A program made the translations under genes and the position numbers. The notes below the pieces were generated by a model that saw only the letters and a list, made by a program, of their open reading frames with translations, searched no databases and was not told the DNA's origin. A DNA stretch of 64,000 nucleotides from Tepidibacter thalassicus DSM 15285 (GTDB lineage Bacteria; Bacillota; Clostridia; Peptostreptococcales; Peptostreptococcaceae). Of this stretch, positions 23,718-31,918 are shown piece after piece (positions within the stretch are counted from its first letter, which is position 1; each line of letters opens with the position of its first letter). Where the stretch lies: positions 124,001-188,000 of the forward strand of contig NZ_FQXH01000005.1 in the NCBI RefSeq assembly GCF_900129915.1. Direction: 5' to 3'.

Positions 23718-25598
23718 CTATTTTTTTATTATTGCATTGAATTTACATTCTTCTAAACAAGCTCCACATTTTAAACATTTTTGAGAATCTATTGTGTGTT
23801 GTTCTTTTATTTTACCGGTTATAGCATTTGCAGGACATATTTTAGAACATTTAGTACATCCAATACATTTATCTGTAATAAAATAGTTAAGGAGTGCTTG
23901 ACATGATCCAGAAGAGCATTTTTTATCATTAACATGTTCTTCGTACTCATTCATAAAATATTTCATTGTACTTAAAACAGGGTTTGGTGCTGTTTTACCA
24001 AGACCACATAAAGAAGTGTCTTTAATAGTTTGAGCAAGTTCTTTTAAATTAGATAAATCTTGTTCTGTTCCTTTGCCTTCTGTAATTTTTGTAAGTATTT
24101 CGTGTAAACGTTTGTTTCCTATGCGACAAGGTGTGCATTTTCCACAGGATTCATCTACAGTGAATTCAAGGAAAAATTTTGCTATATTAACCATACAGTC
24201 GGTTTCATCAAGTACAAGCATTCCGCCTGATCCCATCATAGATCCTATAGCATTTAATGAATCAAAATCTATAGGAGTATCTAAAAATTTTGGGGGAATA
24301 CATCCGCCAGAAGGGCCTCCTGTTTGTACAGCTTTAAATTTTTTTCCATTAGGAATTCCGCCGCCAATTTCATATATAATTTCTCTTAATGTAGTTCCCA
24401 TAGGAACTTCAACGAGACCTATATTGTTTATTTTTCCGCCAAGTGCAAAAACTTTTGTGCCTTTAGAGTTTTTAGTGCCTATACTTGAATACCAATCAGC
24501 TCCTTTATTTATTATTACAGGAATATTAGCATAAGTTTCTACATTGTTTACACAAGTAGGTTTTTTCCATAAACCTTTTTTAGAAGAACTTATAGTTTTC
24601 ATTCTAGGTTCTCCGCGATTTCCTTCTATAGAATGTATAAGGGCTGTTGCTTCTCCACATACAAATGCTCCAGCACCGTATTTAAGTTTTATGTCAAAAT
24701 CAAATCCTGTTCCCAATATATTTTTACCAAGAAAACCAAATTCTTGAGCTTGATTAATAGCTATTTTTAATCTGTGAATTGCAAGAGGGTATTCGGCGCG
24801 AATATATATATATCCTTTGTTAGAACCTATAGCATAACCGTTAATTGCCATGGCTTCTAGAATAGAGTGAGGATCTCCTTCAAGTATAGATCTATCCATA
24901 AATGCACCAGGATCCCCTTCATCTGCATTACAAATTACGTATTTTTCATCAGAGATAGCTTTTTTAGTTGATTCCCATTTTATTCCTGTAGGAAAACCAG
25001 CGCCACCTCTACCTCTTAATCCAGATTTTTTAATTATATCAATAACTTCATTTTGAGACATAGAAGTTAATATTTTCCCAAGAGCCATATAGCCATTTGA
25101 TGCTATATATTCATTGATATCTTCAGGATTTATAAGTCCACAGTTTCTAAGTGCTATACGCATTTGTTTTTTATAAAAAGACATTTGATCATGTCGTTTA
25201 ACTTTTTGTTTTATAGTGGGTTCTTCAAATAAAAGTCTTTCTATAACATTTCCGTTAATAATATGTTCATGAATAATTTCATAAGCATCATTTGGAGATA
25301 CGTGAACATAGAAAACATTATCAGGGAAAATTTTTATTATAGGACCTTTAGCGCAAAAACCAAAACATCCTGTTAAAGAAATTTTGACTTTATTTGAAAG
25401 ATTTGCATTATCTACACATTTTTTTAAATTTTCAATTATTTTATTGCTTTCTGAAGAATGGCAGCCAGTTCCACCACAAACTAAAATTTCTTTTAATTCA
25501 TTATTTTTATAGTTTTCATAATGATTTCTTAAATTTAATAAAGGTTTTAATTTTTCATTGAGCTTAATGAGTTCTTGATAAGATTTTATTTTATTCAT
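23718..25598 (-). CDS. hydB: hydrogenase NuoF-like flavoprotein subunit
   Basis: A 626-residue subunit that carries the NAD(H)/FMN site of the bifurcating hydrogenase. In order: a thioredoxin-like [2Fe-2S] domain (about 35-120, CGGTGCHSS and CFGFCAKGP), a NuoF core with GRGGAGFPTGIKW and NADEGDPGAFMDR, the SCGKCTPCRIG iron-sulfur site, and a C-terminal 2x[4Fe-4S] ferredoxin (CIGCTKCSKICPANAITG and CLKCGACLEEC). This order is characteristic of HydB. GGGGGTAAC lies before the ATG. Middle gene of hydC-hydB-hydA. Confidence 0.94.
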   Translation of the reverse strand: MNKIKSYQELIKLNEKLKPLLNLRNHYENYKNNELKEILVCGGTGCHSSESNKIIENLKKCVDNANLSNKVKISLTGCFGFCAKGPIIKIFPDNVFYVHVSPNDAYEIIHEHIINGNVIERLLFEEPTIKQKVKRHDQMSFYKKQMRIALRNCGLINPEDINEYIASNGYMALGKILTSMSQNEVIDIIKKSGLRGRGGAGFPTGIKWESTKKAISDEKYVICNADEGDPGAFMDRSILEGDPHSILEAMAINGYAIGSNKGYIYIRAEYPLAIHRLKIAINQAQEFGFLGKNILGTGFDFDIKLKYGAGAFVCGEATALIHSIEGNRGEPRMKTISSSKKGLWKKPTCVNNVETYANIPVIINKGADWYSSIGTKNSKGTKVFALGGKINNIGLVEVPMGTTLREIIYEIGGGIPNGKKFKAVQTGGPSGGCIPPKFLDTPIDFDSLNAIGSMMGSGGMLVLDETDCMVNIAKFFLEFTVDESCGKCTPCRIGNKRLHEILTKITEGKGTEQDLSNLKELAQTIKDTSLCGLGKTAPNPVLSTMKYFMNEYEEHVNDKKCSSGSCQALLNYFITDKCIGCTKCSKICPANAITGKIKEQHTIDSQKCLKCGACLEECKFNAIIKK

Positions 25599-25652
25599 AA
25601 GCAGTTACCCCCAATATACAAAAAATTATATTAAATTTCTAATAATTATTTT

Positions 25653-26138
25653 TTATTCAATATCACTATAATTTGATAATATCTTAATTACATCGTTTTT
25701 TGTAACATGACCATAAACTTTATCGTTAATTACAACAACAGGTGCAAGACCACATGCTCCTACGCATCTTAAGCCTTCTAAAGTGAATTTATTATCAGGA
25801 GTAGTTTCACCGCATTTAATATTGAGTTGTTTTTCAAATTCTTCCATAATTTTATCAGCACCTTTAACAAAGCATACTGTTCCTAAACAGACATTAATAA
25901 CAAATTTACCTCTTGGTTTAGTAGTAAAGTAAGAATAAAAACTCACTACTCCAAATACTTTAGATAAAGGAATATTTAGTTGTTCACTTATAAAAAGTTG
26001 AACTTCTTTTGGAAGATATCCAAATATGTGTTGGGCTTTGTGAAGTACTTCTATTAAAGTACCTTTTTCATCATTAAGATTAGAGATAAAATTCTTAAGT
26101 TCTTTGAATTTTTCTTCCTCTAAAATATTATTTAACAT
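25653..26138 (-). CDS. hydC: hydrogenase NuoE-like subunit
   Basis: A 161-residue thioredoxin-like [2Fe-2S] subunit. An N-terminal helical bundle includes VLHKAQHIFGYLPKEVQ. Cluster cysteines appear in INVCLGTVCFVKGA and LRCVGACGLAPVVVIND. It passes electrons between HydB and HydA. AAAGGGGG precedes the ATG. It is the first gene of the hydCBA unit and lies behind a probable promoter at 26226-26198. I looked for a Rex operator upstream and found only a half-site. Confidence 0.93.
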   Translation of the reverse strand: MLNNILEEEKFKELKNFISNLNDEKGTLIEVLHKAQHIFGYLPKEVQLFISEQLNIPLSKVFGVVSFYSYFTTKPRGKFVINVCLGTVCFVKGADKIMEEFEKQLNIKCGETTPDNKFTLEGLRCVGACGLAPVVVINDKVYGHVTKNDVIKILSNYSDIE

Positions 26139-26197
26139 ATGATAACCCCCTTTGTTAAAAAAATATTTTGGAAAATTCAGAAAATTAAATTTAATAT

Positions 26198-26226
26198 ATT
26201 ATACTATACAAAGTATATTTTGATAA
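26198..26226 (-). promoter_or_regulatory. probable promoter of hydCBA
   Basis: Read on the minus strand: TTATCA (26226-26221), 17 bp, TATAAT (26203-26198), 60 bp before the hydC start. The -35 is weak. Confidence 0.45.
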
Positions 26227-26266
26227 TATGTATTAGAATAAAAATTCAATTTAATTAAATATTTAT

Positions 26267-26304
26267 AAAAAGCCTGACAATAATAATAAAATGGCAGGCT
26301 TTTT
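26267..26304 (-). terminator. terminator of lrgAB
   Basis: 10-bp stem AAAAAGCCTG (26267-26276) and CAGGCTTTTT (26295-26304), 16 bp after the lrgB stop. Confidence 0.85.
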
Positions 26305-26319
26305 ATAAATATTTGATTT

Positions 26320-27009
26320 TTAAAAAATTTTAATTAATGCAGGAGCTAAAAAAACTGTGATAAGACCAGCTATACCTATTGATAAACTGCTCATGGCTCC
26401 TTCTATTTCTCCGATTTCCATGGCTTTTGTAGTACCAAGGGCATGAGATGAAGTACCTATTGCAATTCCAACAGCAATTTTATTTTTTATTTTAAATATT
26501 TTGCATACAACAGGAGCAATAATAGCTCCTAATATTCCTGTAATAATGATAGCAACTACAGTGATAGAGGGGATACCTCCTATTTGGCGAGAAACTTCTA
26601 TACCAATAGGTGTAGTTATTGATTTTGGAATAAGAGATAATCCAATATCATTGGATATGTTGAATAATTTTATTAAAAACGATACACTTATTATTGCAGT
26701 TATACAGCCGATAGATATTCCAATGAGTATAGGAATTAAATTTGATTTTAAAATATTAAGCTGTTTATAAAGTGGAACTGCTAATATTACTGTTGCTGGG
26801 CTTAGAAAAAAAGATATAAAGTTTGCTCCTTTATTATATACGCTTAAATTTATATTAAATTTTAGAAGAAATATAATTATAGTTAATATACTTATCAATA
26901 ATGGATTAAATATAGCTAGTTTAGTTTTTTTATTTATAAAAATACCAAATTCAAATGCTATTATAGATATTAATATTCCGAATAAAGGCGTATTTATCAA
27001 ATCTATCAT
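26320..27009 (-). CDS. lrgB: LrgB/CidB-family membrane protein
   Basis: A 229-residue protein with about six membrane segments; GLSLIPKSITTPIGIEVSRQIGG and AIGTSSHALGTTKAMEIGE are the family hallmarks. LrgAB/CidAB pairs are linked to murein-hydrolase control and, in Bacillus (PftAB/YsbAB), to pyruvate uptake. In this PPDK- and hydrogenase-bearing fermenter a pyruvate role is plausible but not shown. Its ATG overlaps the lrgA stop by 4 bp, so translation is coupled. A terminator follows. Confidence 0.9.
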   Translation of the reverse strand: MIDLINTPLFGILISIIAFEFGIFINKKTKLAIFNPLLISILTIIIFLLKFNINLSVYNKGANFISFFLSPATVILAVPLYKQLNILKSNLIPILIGISIGCITAIISVSFLIKLFNISNDIGLSLIPKSITTPIGIEVSRQIGGIPSITVVAIIITGILGAIIAPVVCKIFKIKNKIAVGIAIGTSSHALGTTKAMEIGEIEGAMSSLSIGIAGLITVFLAPALIKIF

Positions 27010-27356
27010 TTTTCACATCTCCTTGTTAATAATTGAACAGTAATTCCAGTAGTAAAAATTACAAGAATAGTTGATATTAAAGAGATTACAATAATTGATA
27101 TCCATTTACCTTTGAGTAGATTTAGTGAAGATATTAAACTTACTCCAGCTGGTATGAAAAAAAAAGCTAGATGGTCAATTAAAAATTTGCTTACTTCACT
27201 TATCATATCTAATTTAATAATTTTTGTATAAAGGCATGTAAAAAGAATGAGCATACCCACGACGCTTCCTGGTATGGTTAAATTAAAAAAATTAGATATA
27301 AATTCACCTAAAAAAGAAATAAATAAAATAATACCTAATTGTCGTAGAAACTTCAA
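27006..27356 (-). CDS. lrgA: LrgA/CidA-family holin-like protein
   Basis: A 116-residue protein with four membrane segments, containing FLGEFISNFFNLTIPGSVVGMLILF, diagnostic for LrgA/CidA. I start it at TTG 27356, six bases after AAAGAGGTG; the longer frame from 27398 would make the upstream palindromes coding. It pairs with LrgB through overlapping stop/start codons. Upstream (27381-27412) lie two short palindromes that may be regulatory. No lytSR two-component genes are visible in the window. Confidence 0.87.
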   Translation of the reverse strand: MKFLRQLGIILFISFLGEFISNFFNLTIPGSVVGMLILFTCLYTKIIKLDMISEVSKFLIDHLAFFFIPAGVSLISSLNLLKGKWISIIVISLISTILVIFTTGITVQLLTRRCEK

Positions 27357-27380
27357 AACAAACACCTCTTTTCTAGTTGT

Positions 27381-27412
27381 ATTAGTAAAACTAATCAAGT
27401 ATATTGTATACT
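27381..27412. promoter_or_regulatory. two adjacent palindromes upstream of lrgA
   Basis: ATTAGT-AAA-ACTAAT (27381-27395) and AGTATA-TTG-TATACT (27398-27412), both 6-3-6. The AGTATA half reads TATACT on the minus strand and could serve as the lrgA -10. They could be an operator for lrgAB; no cognate regulator is adjacent. Confidence 0.4.
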
Positions 27413-27526
27413 GATTTAAACAAAAAATCTACTGAAGTATTAGTATATAATTTTTTTTTTATACAAAAAATAATTACAATTAAAAAATATCAATTTAAAT
27501 AAATTTTGCAAAATGGAGGAATTAAT

Positions 27527-27730
27527 ATGAAAACTGGTGTAGTAAAGTGGTTTAATCCAGAAAAAGGATATGGATTTATAACTTTAGATGAAGGTGAAGA
27601 TGTATTTGTTCATATATCTGCAGTAAAAGAAAAAGGATCTAAAAAAGATTTAGAAGAAGGACAAGATGTTTTATTAAATGTGGTGAAAGGTCCAAAAGGA
27701 CTTCAGGCTGCAAATGTAACTAAAATATAA
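27527..27730 (+). CDS. cold-shock protein (CspA/B family), second copy
   Basis: A 67-residue OB-fold protein with GVVKWFNPEKGYGFI and VFVHISAV. It is clearly paralogous to the gene at 12508 but differs in the loop (KEKGSKKDLEEG). It acts as an RNA chaperone. ATG 27527 follows ATGGAGG; the frame extends to 27506 without a site. A TATAAT at 27446-27451 may be the -10, giving a leader of about 70 nt, as for the first copy. Own terminator. Confidence 0.95.
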   Translation: MKTGVVKWFNPEKGYGFITLDEGEDVFVHISAVKEKGSKKDLEEGQDVLLNVVKGPKGLQAANVTKI

Positions 27731-27742
27731 TAATAATAGTAT

Positions 27743-27775
27743 ATAAACCCACGATTTTAAAAATCGTGGGTTTAT
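27743..27775. terminator. terminator after the second cold-shock gene
   Basis: Perfect inverted repeat centred on 27759 (ATAAACCCACGATTTT and its complement) ending in TTTAT. Confidence 0.85.
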
Positions 27776-27901
27776 CAAATTTAAAATATTTTTTTGTGTA
27801 CAATTATATTCTGTGAACTATACTAGTTTTCTTTTAGTTGTATTCATGATAAAATATGTTATGTGTTGTTTATTGTAAAATATAATTGTAAGGAGGTTTT
27901 T

Positions 27902-28351
27902 ATGATGAAAAAAGAATTTAGACAAGAAATAAAAAAGAAAGTAGATTTTAAAAATATGAGTGAAGCGGAAAAAAATTTATCAACAATTTTTGGAAAAATG
28001 ATATTAAAAAAATCTATAATTCCTATTATTTTAATATTTGTGGCTTTCTTTGGAACTAAATCATTTATTCCTAATATATGGGTGAGATTGCTTGTTACTT
28101 TAGTTGTTATGGCAGGAAACTTTTTCTATCTTAAAAAATATAGAGACAAGCTTCAACAATTAAAATATTACGAAGGAAAAGTTATATATTTTCAAAAGAA
28201 AGAAAATTATCATGAACTTTTGCTTAAAAATGGAAAATTACCGATTAAATTGACTATTAGAAAAGGTATAGATGAGAAAAAAATAAGAAAAAATCAATTT
28301 TTAAGATTGTATTACAATGATCCTGAAAAAGTTGCCATTATAGTTGAATAA
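27902..28351 (+). CDS. small membrane protein of unknown function
   Basis: A 149-residue protein I cannot name. A charged N-terminus (residues 1-35) is followed by two adjacent membrane segments (about 40-60 and 63-85: IIPIILIFVAFFGTKSF, then LLVTLVVMAGNFFYL), then a soluble basic C-terminal domain with beta-rich KYYEGKVIYFQKKENYHELLLK. This suggests an inner-leaflet domain anchored by a hairpin. ATG 27902 follows AAGGAGG; the frame from 27863 has no site. It is a single gene with its own terminator. Nothing nearby points to a function. Confidence 0.68.
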   Translation: MMKKEFRQEIKKKVDFKNMSEAEKNLSTIFGKMILKKSIIPIILIFVAFFGTKSFIPNIWVRLLVTLVVMAGNFFYLKKYRDKLQQLKYYEGKVIYFQKKENYHELLLKNGKLPIKLTIRKGIDEKKIRKNQFLRLYYNDPEKVAIIVE

Positions 28352-28369
28352 AAAAGGAATTTAATAATT

Positions 28370-28405
28370 AGGAATCCTTAATTTTTAAAAAGGATTCCTT
28401 TGTTT
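28370..28405 (+). terminator. terminator after the small membrane protein gene
   Basis: 10-bp stem AGGAATCCTT (28370-28379) and AAGGATTCCT (28390-28399), then a T-rich tract. Confidence 0.85.
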
Positions 28406-28479
28406 TTGTATAAAATTTAATAATTAAATATAAATATTAAATAAAATTTAAGGTAATAATAATACAAAGAGGTGATTGT

Positions 28480-28647
28480 ATGAAAAATAAAACAATTAAA
28501 AACAATCCTTTAGACCAAATAGAAAAACACGATACAGCAGCATGGGCAAATATTAAAGAATCAATGTCTAAATCTAAAGTTCCAATTCCAAGTGAACAAT
28601 CAGTTATAGAAGCTAAAGAATGGGTTGATAATGAAAATCAAAAATAA
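28480..28647 (+). CDS. DUF3787-like small protein (55 aa)
   Basis: A 55-residue protein starting at ATG 28480 after AAAGAGGTG. Features are IEKHDTAAWANI, a VPIPSEQ turn and the ending EAKEWVDNENQK. These resemble the clostridial DUF3787 family, short proteins with the same HxTAAWAN and KEWVD blocks; their function is unknown to me. The codon use and strong ribosome site suit a real gene. It sits between a terminator and the asnS promoter, so it is probably transcribed alone, though I see no strong promoter for it. Confidence 0.72.
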   Translation: MKNKTIKNNPLDQIEKHDTAAWANIKESMSKSKVPIPSEQSVIEAKEWVDNENQK

Positions 28648-28689
28648 ATAATATGATTTTATTATTTGTTGAAAAATTTTAAAATATAT

Positions 28690-28718
28690 TTGACTTGAAA
28701 ATTCAAAAATAATATAAT
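28690..28718 (+). promoter_or_regulatory. promoter of asnS
   Basis: TTGACT (28690-28695), 17 bp, TATAAT (28713-28718), directly before the T-box leader. Confidence 0.82.
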
Positions 28719-28739
28719 ATAAACATCGATAATTAGATA

Positions 28740-29021
28740 TTGAAAAGAGAAAAGACTATGAAGAGAAGAGTAGGTATAGGAAGTAGTTTTAGCGAGTCGA
28801 TGATGGTGGAAGATCGATACGAAGCCTATATTGAAGAACATCTCAGAGTCTCTAACTGAAATCTTAAAAGAGAGTAGGCTTAGACGGTTTCACACCGTTA
28901 TAAAGTGGACAGCATGATAAGTTTTTGTGCTGGTTTAAGGTGGTCATATTTTGACAATTAGGGTGGCACCGCGAATGTTGAGTCTTTCGTCCCTTTTTTA
29001 GGGAGTGAAGGGCTTTTTTTA
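28740..29021 (+). promoter_or_regulatory. T-box riboswitch, Asn (AAC) specifier
   Basis: A full T-box leader. Stem I has GAGTAGGTATAGG, AGCGAGTC and the GGTG turn. The specifier loop GAAG-AAC-A places AAC at 28837-28839. The T-box AGGGTGGCACCGCG lies at 28960-28973 with UGGC pairing to the tRNA-Asn acceptor (discriminator G). A terminator (about 28980-29021) ends in a T-run. Uncharged tRNA-Asn should stabilise the antiterminator and switch on asnS. Confidence 0.95.
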
Positions 29022-29052
29022 TACATTAAAATTTAATAAAGGAGGTAAAATA

Positions 29053-30444
29053 ATGAAAACTATATTAGTAAAAGATATTTATAGAGATACTGAAAAATAT
29101 GCTGAGCAAATAGTGCAAGTAGCAGGATGGATTAGAACGTTAAGAGCATCAAAAGCATTTGGATTTATAGAAGTAAACGATGGAAGTTTTTTCAAAAATA
29201 TTCAGATTGTATTTGAAGAAAATTTAGAGAATTTTAAAGAAATATCTAAATTACCTATTAGTTCGTCTATAGTAGTTGAAGGAAAATTAGTTTTAACACC
29301 TGAAGCTAAACAGCCGTTTGAAATTAAGGCTTCAAAAATAATTATTGAGGGATATTCATCAAGTGATTATCCACTTCAGAAAAAAAGACATACTTTTGAG
29401 TTTTTAAGATCTATAGCACATTTAAGACCTCGTAGTAATACTTTTTCAGCAGTGTTTAGAGTTCGTTCTTTAGCAGCTTATGCGATACATAAGTTTTTTC
29501 AAGAAAGAGGTTTTGTATATGTTCATACACCTATTATAACTGGAAGTGACTGTGAGGGTGCAGGAGAAATGTTTAGAGTATCTACTTTAGATATGAAAAA
29601 TATACCGATAGATGAAGATGGAAATGTTGATTTTTCTAAAGATTTTTTTGGTAAAGAAACTAATTTAACAGTAAGTGGACAATTAGAAGGAGAAGCTTAT
29701 GCTTTAGCTTTTAGAAATATATATACATTTGGGCCTACTTTTAGAGCTGAGAATTCTAATACGGCTAGACATGCATCAGAGTTTTGGATGATTGAACCTG
29801 AAATTGCATTTGCGGATCTTAATGATTATATGGATCTTGCAGAAGATATGATGAAGTATATTATTAGTTTTGTATTAGAAAATGCACCAGAAGAAATGGA
29901 ATTTTTCAATAAATTTATTGATAAAGAATTACTTAGTAGATTAAATAATGTCGTGAATTCTGAATTTGGTAGAATAACTTATACAGAAGCAATAGAAATT
30001 CTTAAAAAATCAGGTAAAAAATTTGAATATCCAGTAGAATGGGGATGTGATCTTCAAACAGAACATGAAAGATATTTAACAGATGAAGTGTATAAAAAAC
30101 CTGTATTTGTTACTGATTATCCAAAAGACATTAAAGCTTTTTATATGAGACTTAATGATGATAATAGAACAGTTGCAGCAGCAGATTTACTTGTTCCAGG
30201 AGTAGGGGAAATAATTGGCGGAAGTCAAAGAGAAGAAAGACTTGATATTTTGGAAAAAAGGATGGAAGAAATAAAACTCAATAAAGAAGATTATTGGTGG
30301 TATTTAGAACTTAGAAAATACGGTGGAACAAAGCATGCTGGATATGGGCTTGGATTTGAAAGAGCTATTATGTATTTAACAGGAATGAGTAATATTAGAG
30401 ATGTAATTCCTTTTCCAAGAACTCCAAGAAATGCAGAATTTTAA
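29053..30444 (+). CDS. asnS: asparaginyl-tRNA synthetase
   Basis: A 463-residue class IIb synthetase that charges tRNA-Asn. The N-terminal OB-fold anticodon domain spans about 1-110 ([25 protein letters not shown]). The catalytic domain follows, with motif 2 [21 protein letters not shown] and motif 3 [23 protein letters not shown]-like and the ending [16 protein letters not shown] are typical of AsnRS rather than AspRS. ATG 29053 has AAAGGAGG; upstream in-frame sequence belongs to the leader. Controlled by the Asn T-box just before it. Confidence 0.96.
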   Translation: MKTILVKDIYRDTEKYAEQIVQVAGWIRTLRASKAFGFIEVNDGSFFKNIQIVFEENLENFKEISKLPISSSIVVEGKLVLTPEAKQPFEIKASKIIIEGYSSSDYPLQKKRHTFEFLRSIAHLRPRSNTFSAVFRVRSLAAYAIHKFFQERGFVYVHTPIITGSDCEGAGEMFRVSTLDMKNIPIDEDGNVDFSKDFFGKETNLTVSGQLEGEAYALAFRNIYTFGPTFRAENSNTARHASEFWMIEPEIAFADLNDYMDLAEDMMKYIISFVLENAPEEMEFFNKFIDKELLSRLNNVVNSEFGRITYTEAIEILKKSGKKFEYPVEWGCDLQTEHERYLTDEVYKKPVFVTDYPKDIKAFYMRLNDDNRTVAAADLLVPGVGEIIGGSQREERLDILEKRMEEIKLNKEDYWWYLELRKYGGTKHAGYGLGFERAIMYLTGMSNIRDVIPFPRTPRNAEF

Positions 30445-30454
30445 TATTTAATAC

Positions 30455-30503
30455 AAAAAACTATCTCTTTTAGAAAGTAATTTCTAGAGAGATAGTTTTT
30501 TTT
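30455..30503. terminator. terminator after asnS
   Basis: 14-bp stem AAAAAACTATCTCT (30455-30468) and AGAGATAGTTTTTT (30488-30501), with further pairing in the loop. Confidence 0.92.
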
Positions 30504-30608
30504 GTGGAGAAAATTCAAAGTATATAAAAATATGATATATGTTAATAATAAATTCAAGTTAATATATTTATAAGTTATTTTAATATAACTTATGGAGGGT
30601 TATATTTT

Positions 30609-31799
30609 ATGAAATGTAAATGGGAGTCAAAGTACGATAATATAAAATGTTGTAGAGATGCATATGATACTTCTGGATATTGCTTATTTCATAAACCTAA
30701 TAAAACAAAAAAGGAAAATGAAATATTTAATAAAATTATAAGTGAAGGTATACAATCTGATTTATATATTTATAATTCAAAAAGTGGATTATTGGATTTT
30801 AGAGGATTTGTTTTTTGTGAAGAGATTAAGCATTTTAATTTTAAAAATAGTATTGTTAATATAAAGGATAATATTACTTTTGATTTTTCGGAAGCTGTAT
30901 TTAAACAAAATATATATTTTGATAATTATAAGTTTAAAGGTGATGTATATTTTTATAATACTGAATTTGAAAAAGTAGTATCATTTAAAAATTGTATTTT
31001 TGAAGGAGATTGTGTTTTTCAAAAAACTAAATTTAAATTAGTACATAATATTTCTCCTTTTTATAAAGCTAATTTTGTGGGACAACATTTAATATTTAAA
31101 GATATAGAAAATGGACCTAAATTTGATGGAATATTATTTTCTCAAAATACGAAGTTTATATTGGATAATGTAAATTACGATAAAATGAATTATTTAAATG
31201 GTAGAAATGCATATAGAATTGCTAAAAATCAATCCAATATAATAGGAGATTACTATAAAGTTGGAAGATATTATTACAAAGAAAGATGGTATAATGGAAA
31301 AATGATATTTCCACCTGTATTATTTTGGGACAATAATAATAAAGGAATAAAAAAGATAGCTGTATTTAGAAGTATAAAAAATGAAAAACATTATAAATAC
31401 GTAATACCTAAATTAATGGATTTAACAGCTAAATATGTTGTAGGCTATGGTGAAAGACCTCAAAATGTTCTTTTTTTATCTTTTATTTTAATAAGTTTGT
31501 TTGCTTATTTATATATGATTGTAGGTTTAAAATTAAATGTTTATAGTACTTGTTCAATAGATTCTCAAGAGATTATAAAATATAATTTAGTTGATTTTTT
31601 AAGAGCAGATATAAAACAAATTTTTAAAGATTATTTTCAAGCATGGTATTTTAGTATAGTTACGTTTACAACAGTAGGATATGGTGATTTTATCCCCATA
31701 AATTTTTGGGGTAAAATACTTTCATCTATAGAAATGTTTTTAGGACTTACAGTTGTTGCAGCGTGGACATCTACTTTAGTGAGAAAAATGTCAAGATAA
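30609..31799 (+). CDS. pentapeptide-repeat-like protein fused to a K+ channel pore
   Basis: A 396-residue protein. Residues 1-30 hold a Cys/His cluster (CKW, CC, GYCLFH) that could bind zinc. About 60-160 is a pentapeptide-like beta region with recurring phenylalanines (FDFSEAVF, FKGDVYFYNTEF, FKNCIFEGDCVF). After a basic linker come two membrane segments (about 285-307 and 365-387) around a pore loop with the selectivity filter TTVGYGD (354-360). That is a 2TM potassium channel topology. The soluble N-terminal part may gate or tether the pore; this is inference. GGAGGG precedes the ATG, with a hairpin (ATAAGTTAT, 30570-30578, and its complement, 30585-30593) hugging the ribosome site. Single gene. 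Confidence 0.83.
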   Translation: MKCKWESKYDNIKCCRDAYDTSGYCLFHKPNKTKKENEIFNKIISEGIQSDLYIYNSKSGLLDFRGFVFCEEIKHFNFKNSIVNIKDNITFDFSEAVFKQNIYFDNYKFKGDVYFYNTEFEKVVSFKNCIFEGDCVFQKTKFKLVHNISPFYKANFVGQHLIFKDIENGPKFDGILFSQNTKFILDNVNYDKMNYLNGRNAYRIAKNQSNIIGDYYKVGRYYYKERWYNGKMIFPPVLFWDNNNKGIKKIAVFRSIKNEKHYKYVIPKLMDLTAKYVVGYGERPQNVLFLSFILISLFAYLYMIVGLKLNVYSTCSIDSQEIIKYNLVDFLRADIKQIFKDYFQAWYFSIVTFTTVGYGDFIPINFWGKILSSIEMFLGLTVVAAWTSTLVRKMSR

Positions 31800-31805
31800 A
31801 ATAAG

Positions 31806-31829
31806 GCAGCTAATTTTAGCTGCTTTTTT
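31806..31829 (+). terminator. terminator after the channel gene
   Basis: 8-bp stem GCAGCTAA (31806-31813) and TTAGCTGC (31816-31823), tight loop, then TTTTTT. Confidence 0.85.
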
Positions 31830-31918
31830 ACATGTTTTTATAAAATTTTCCTAGCATTATAAAAAATAATTAGCAGATATTAATAATATAAAAATTTATT
31901 ACTTAAAGAGGTGATATT

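Noticed and set aside
26152-26158. TTGTTAA upstream of hydC, a possible Rex site
   Set aside because: Only one half of the TTGTTAA-N4-TTAACAA operator is present; the second arm is missing.
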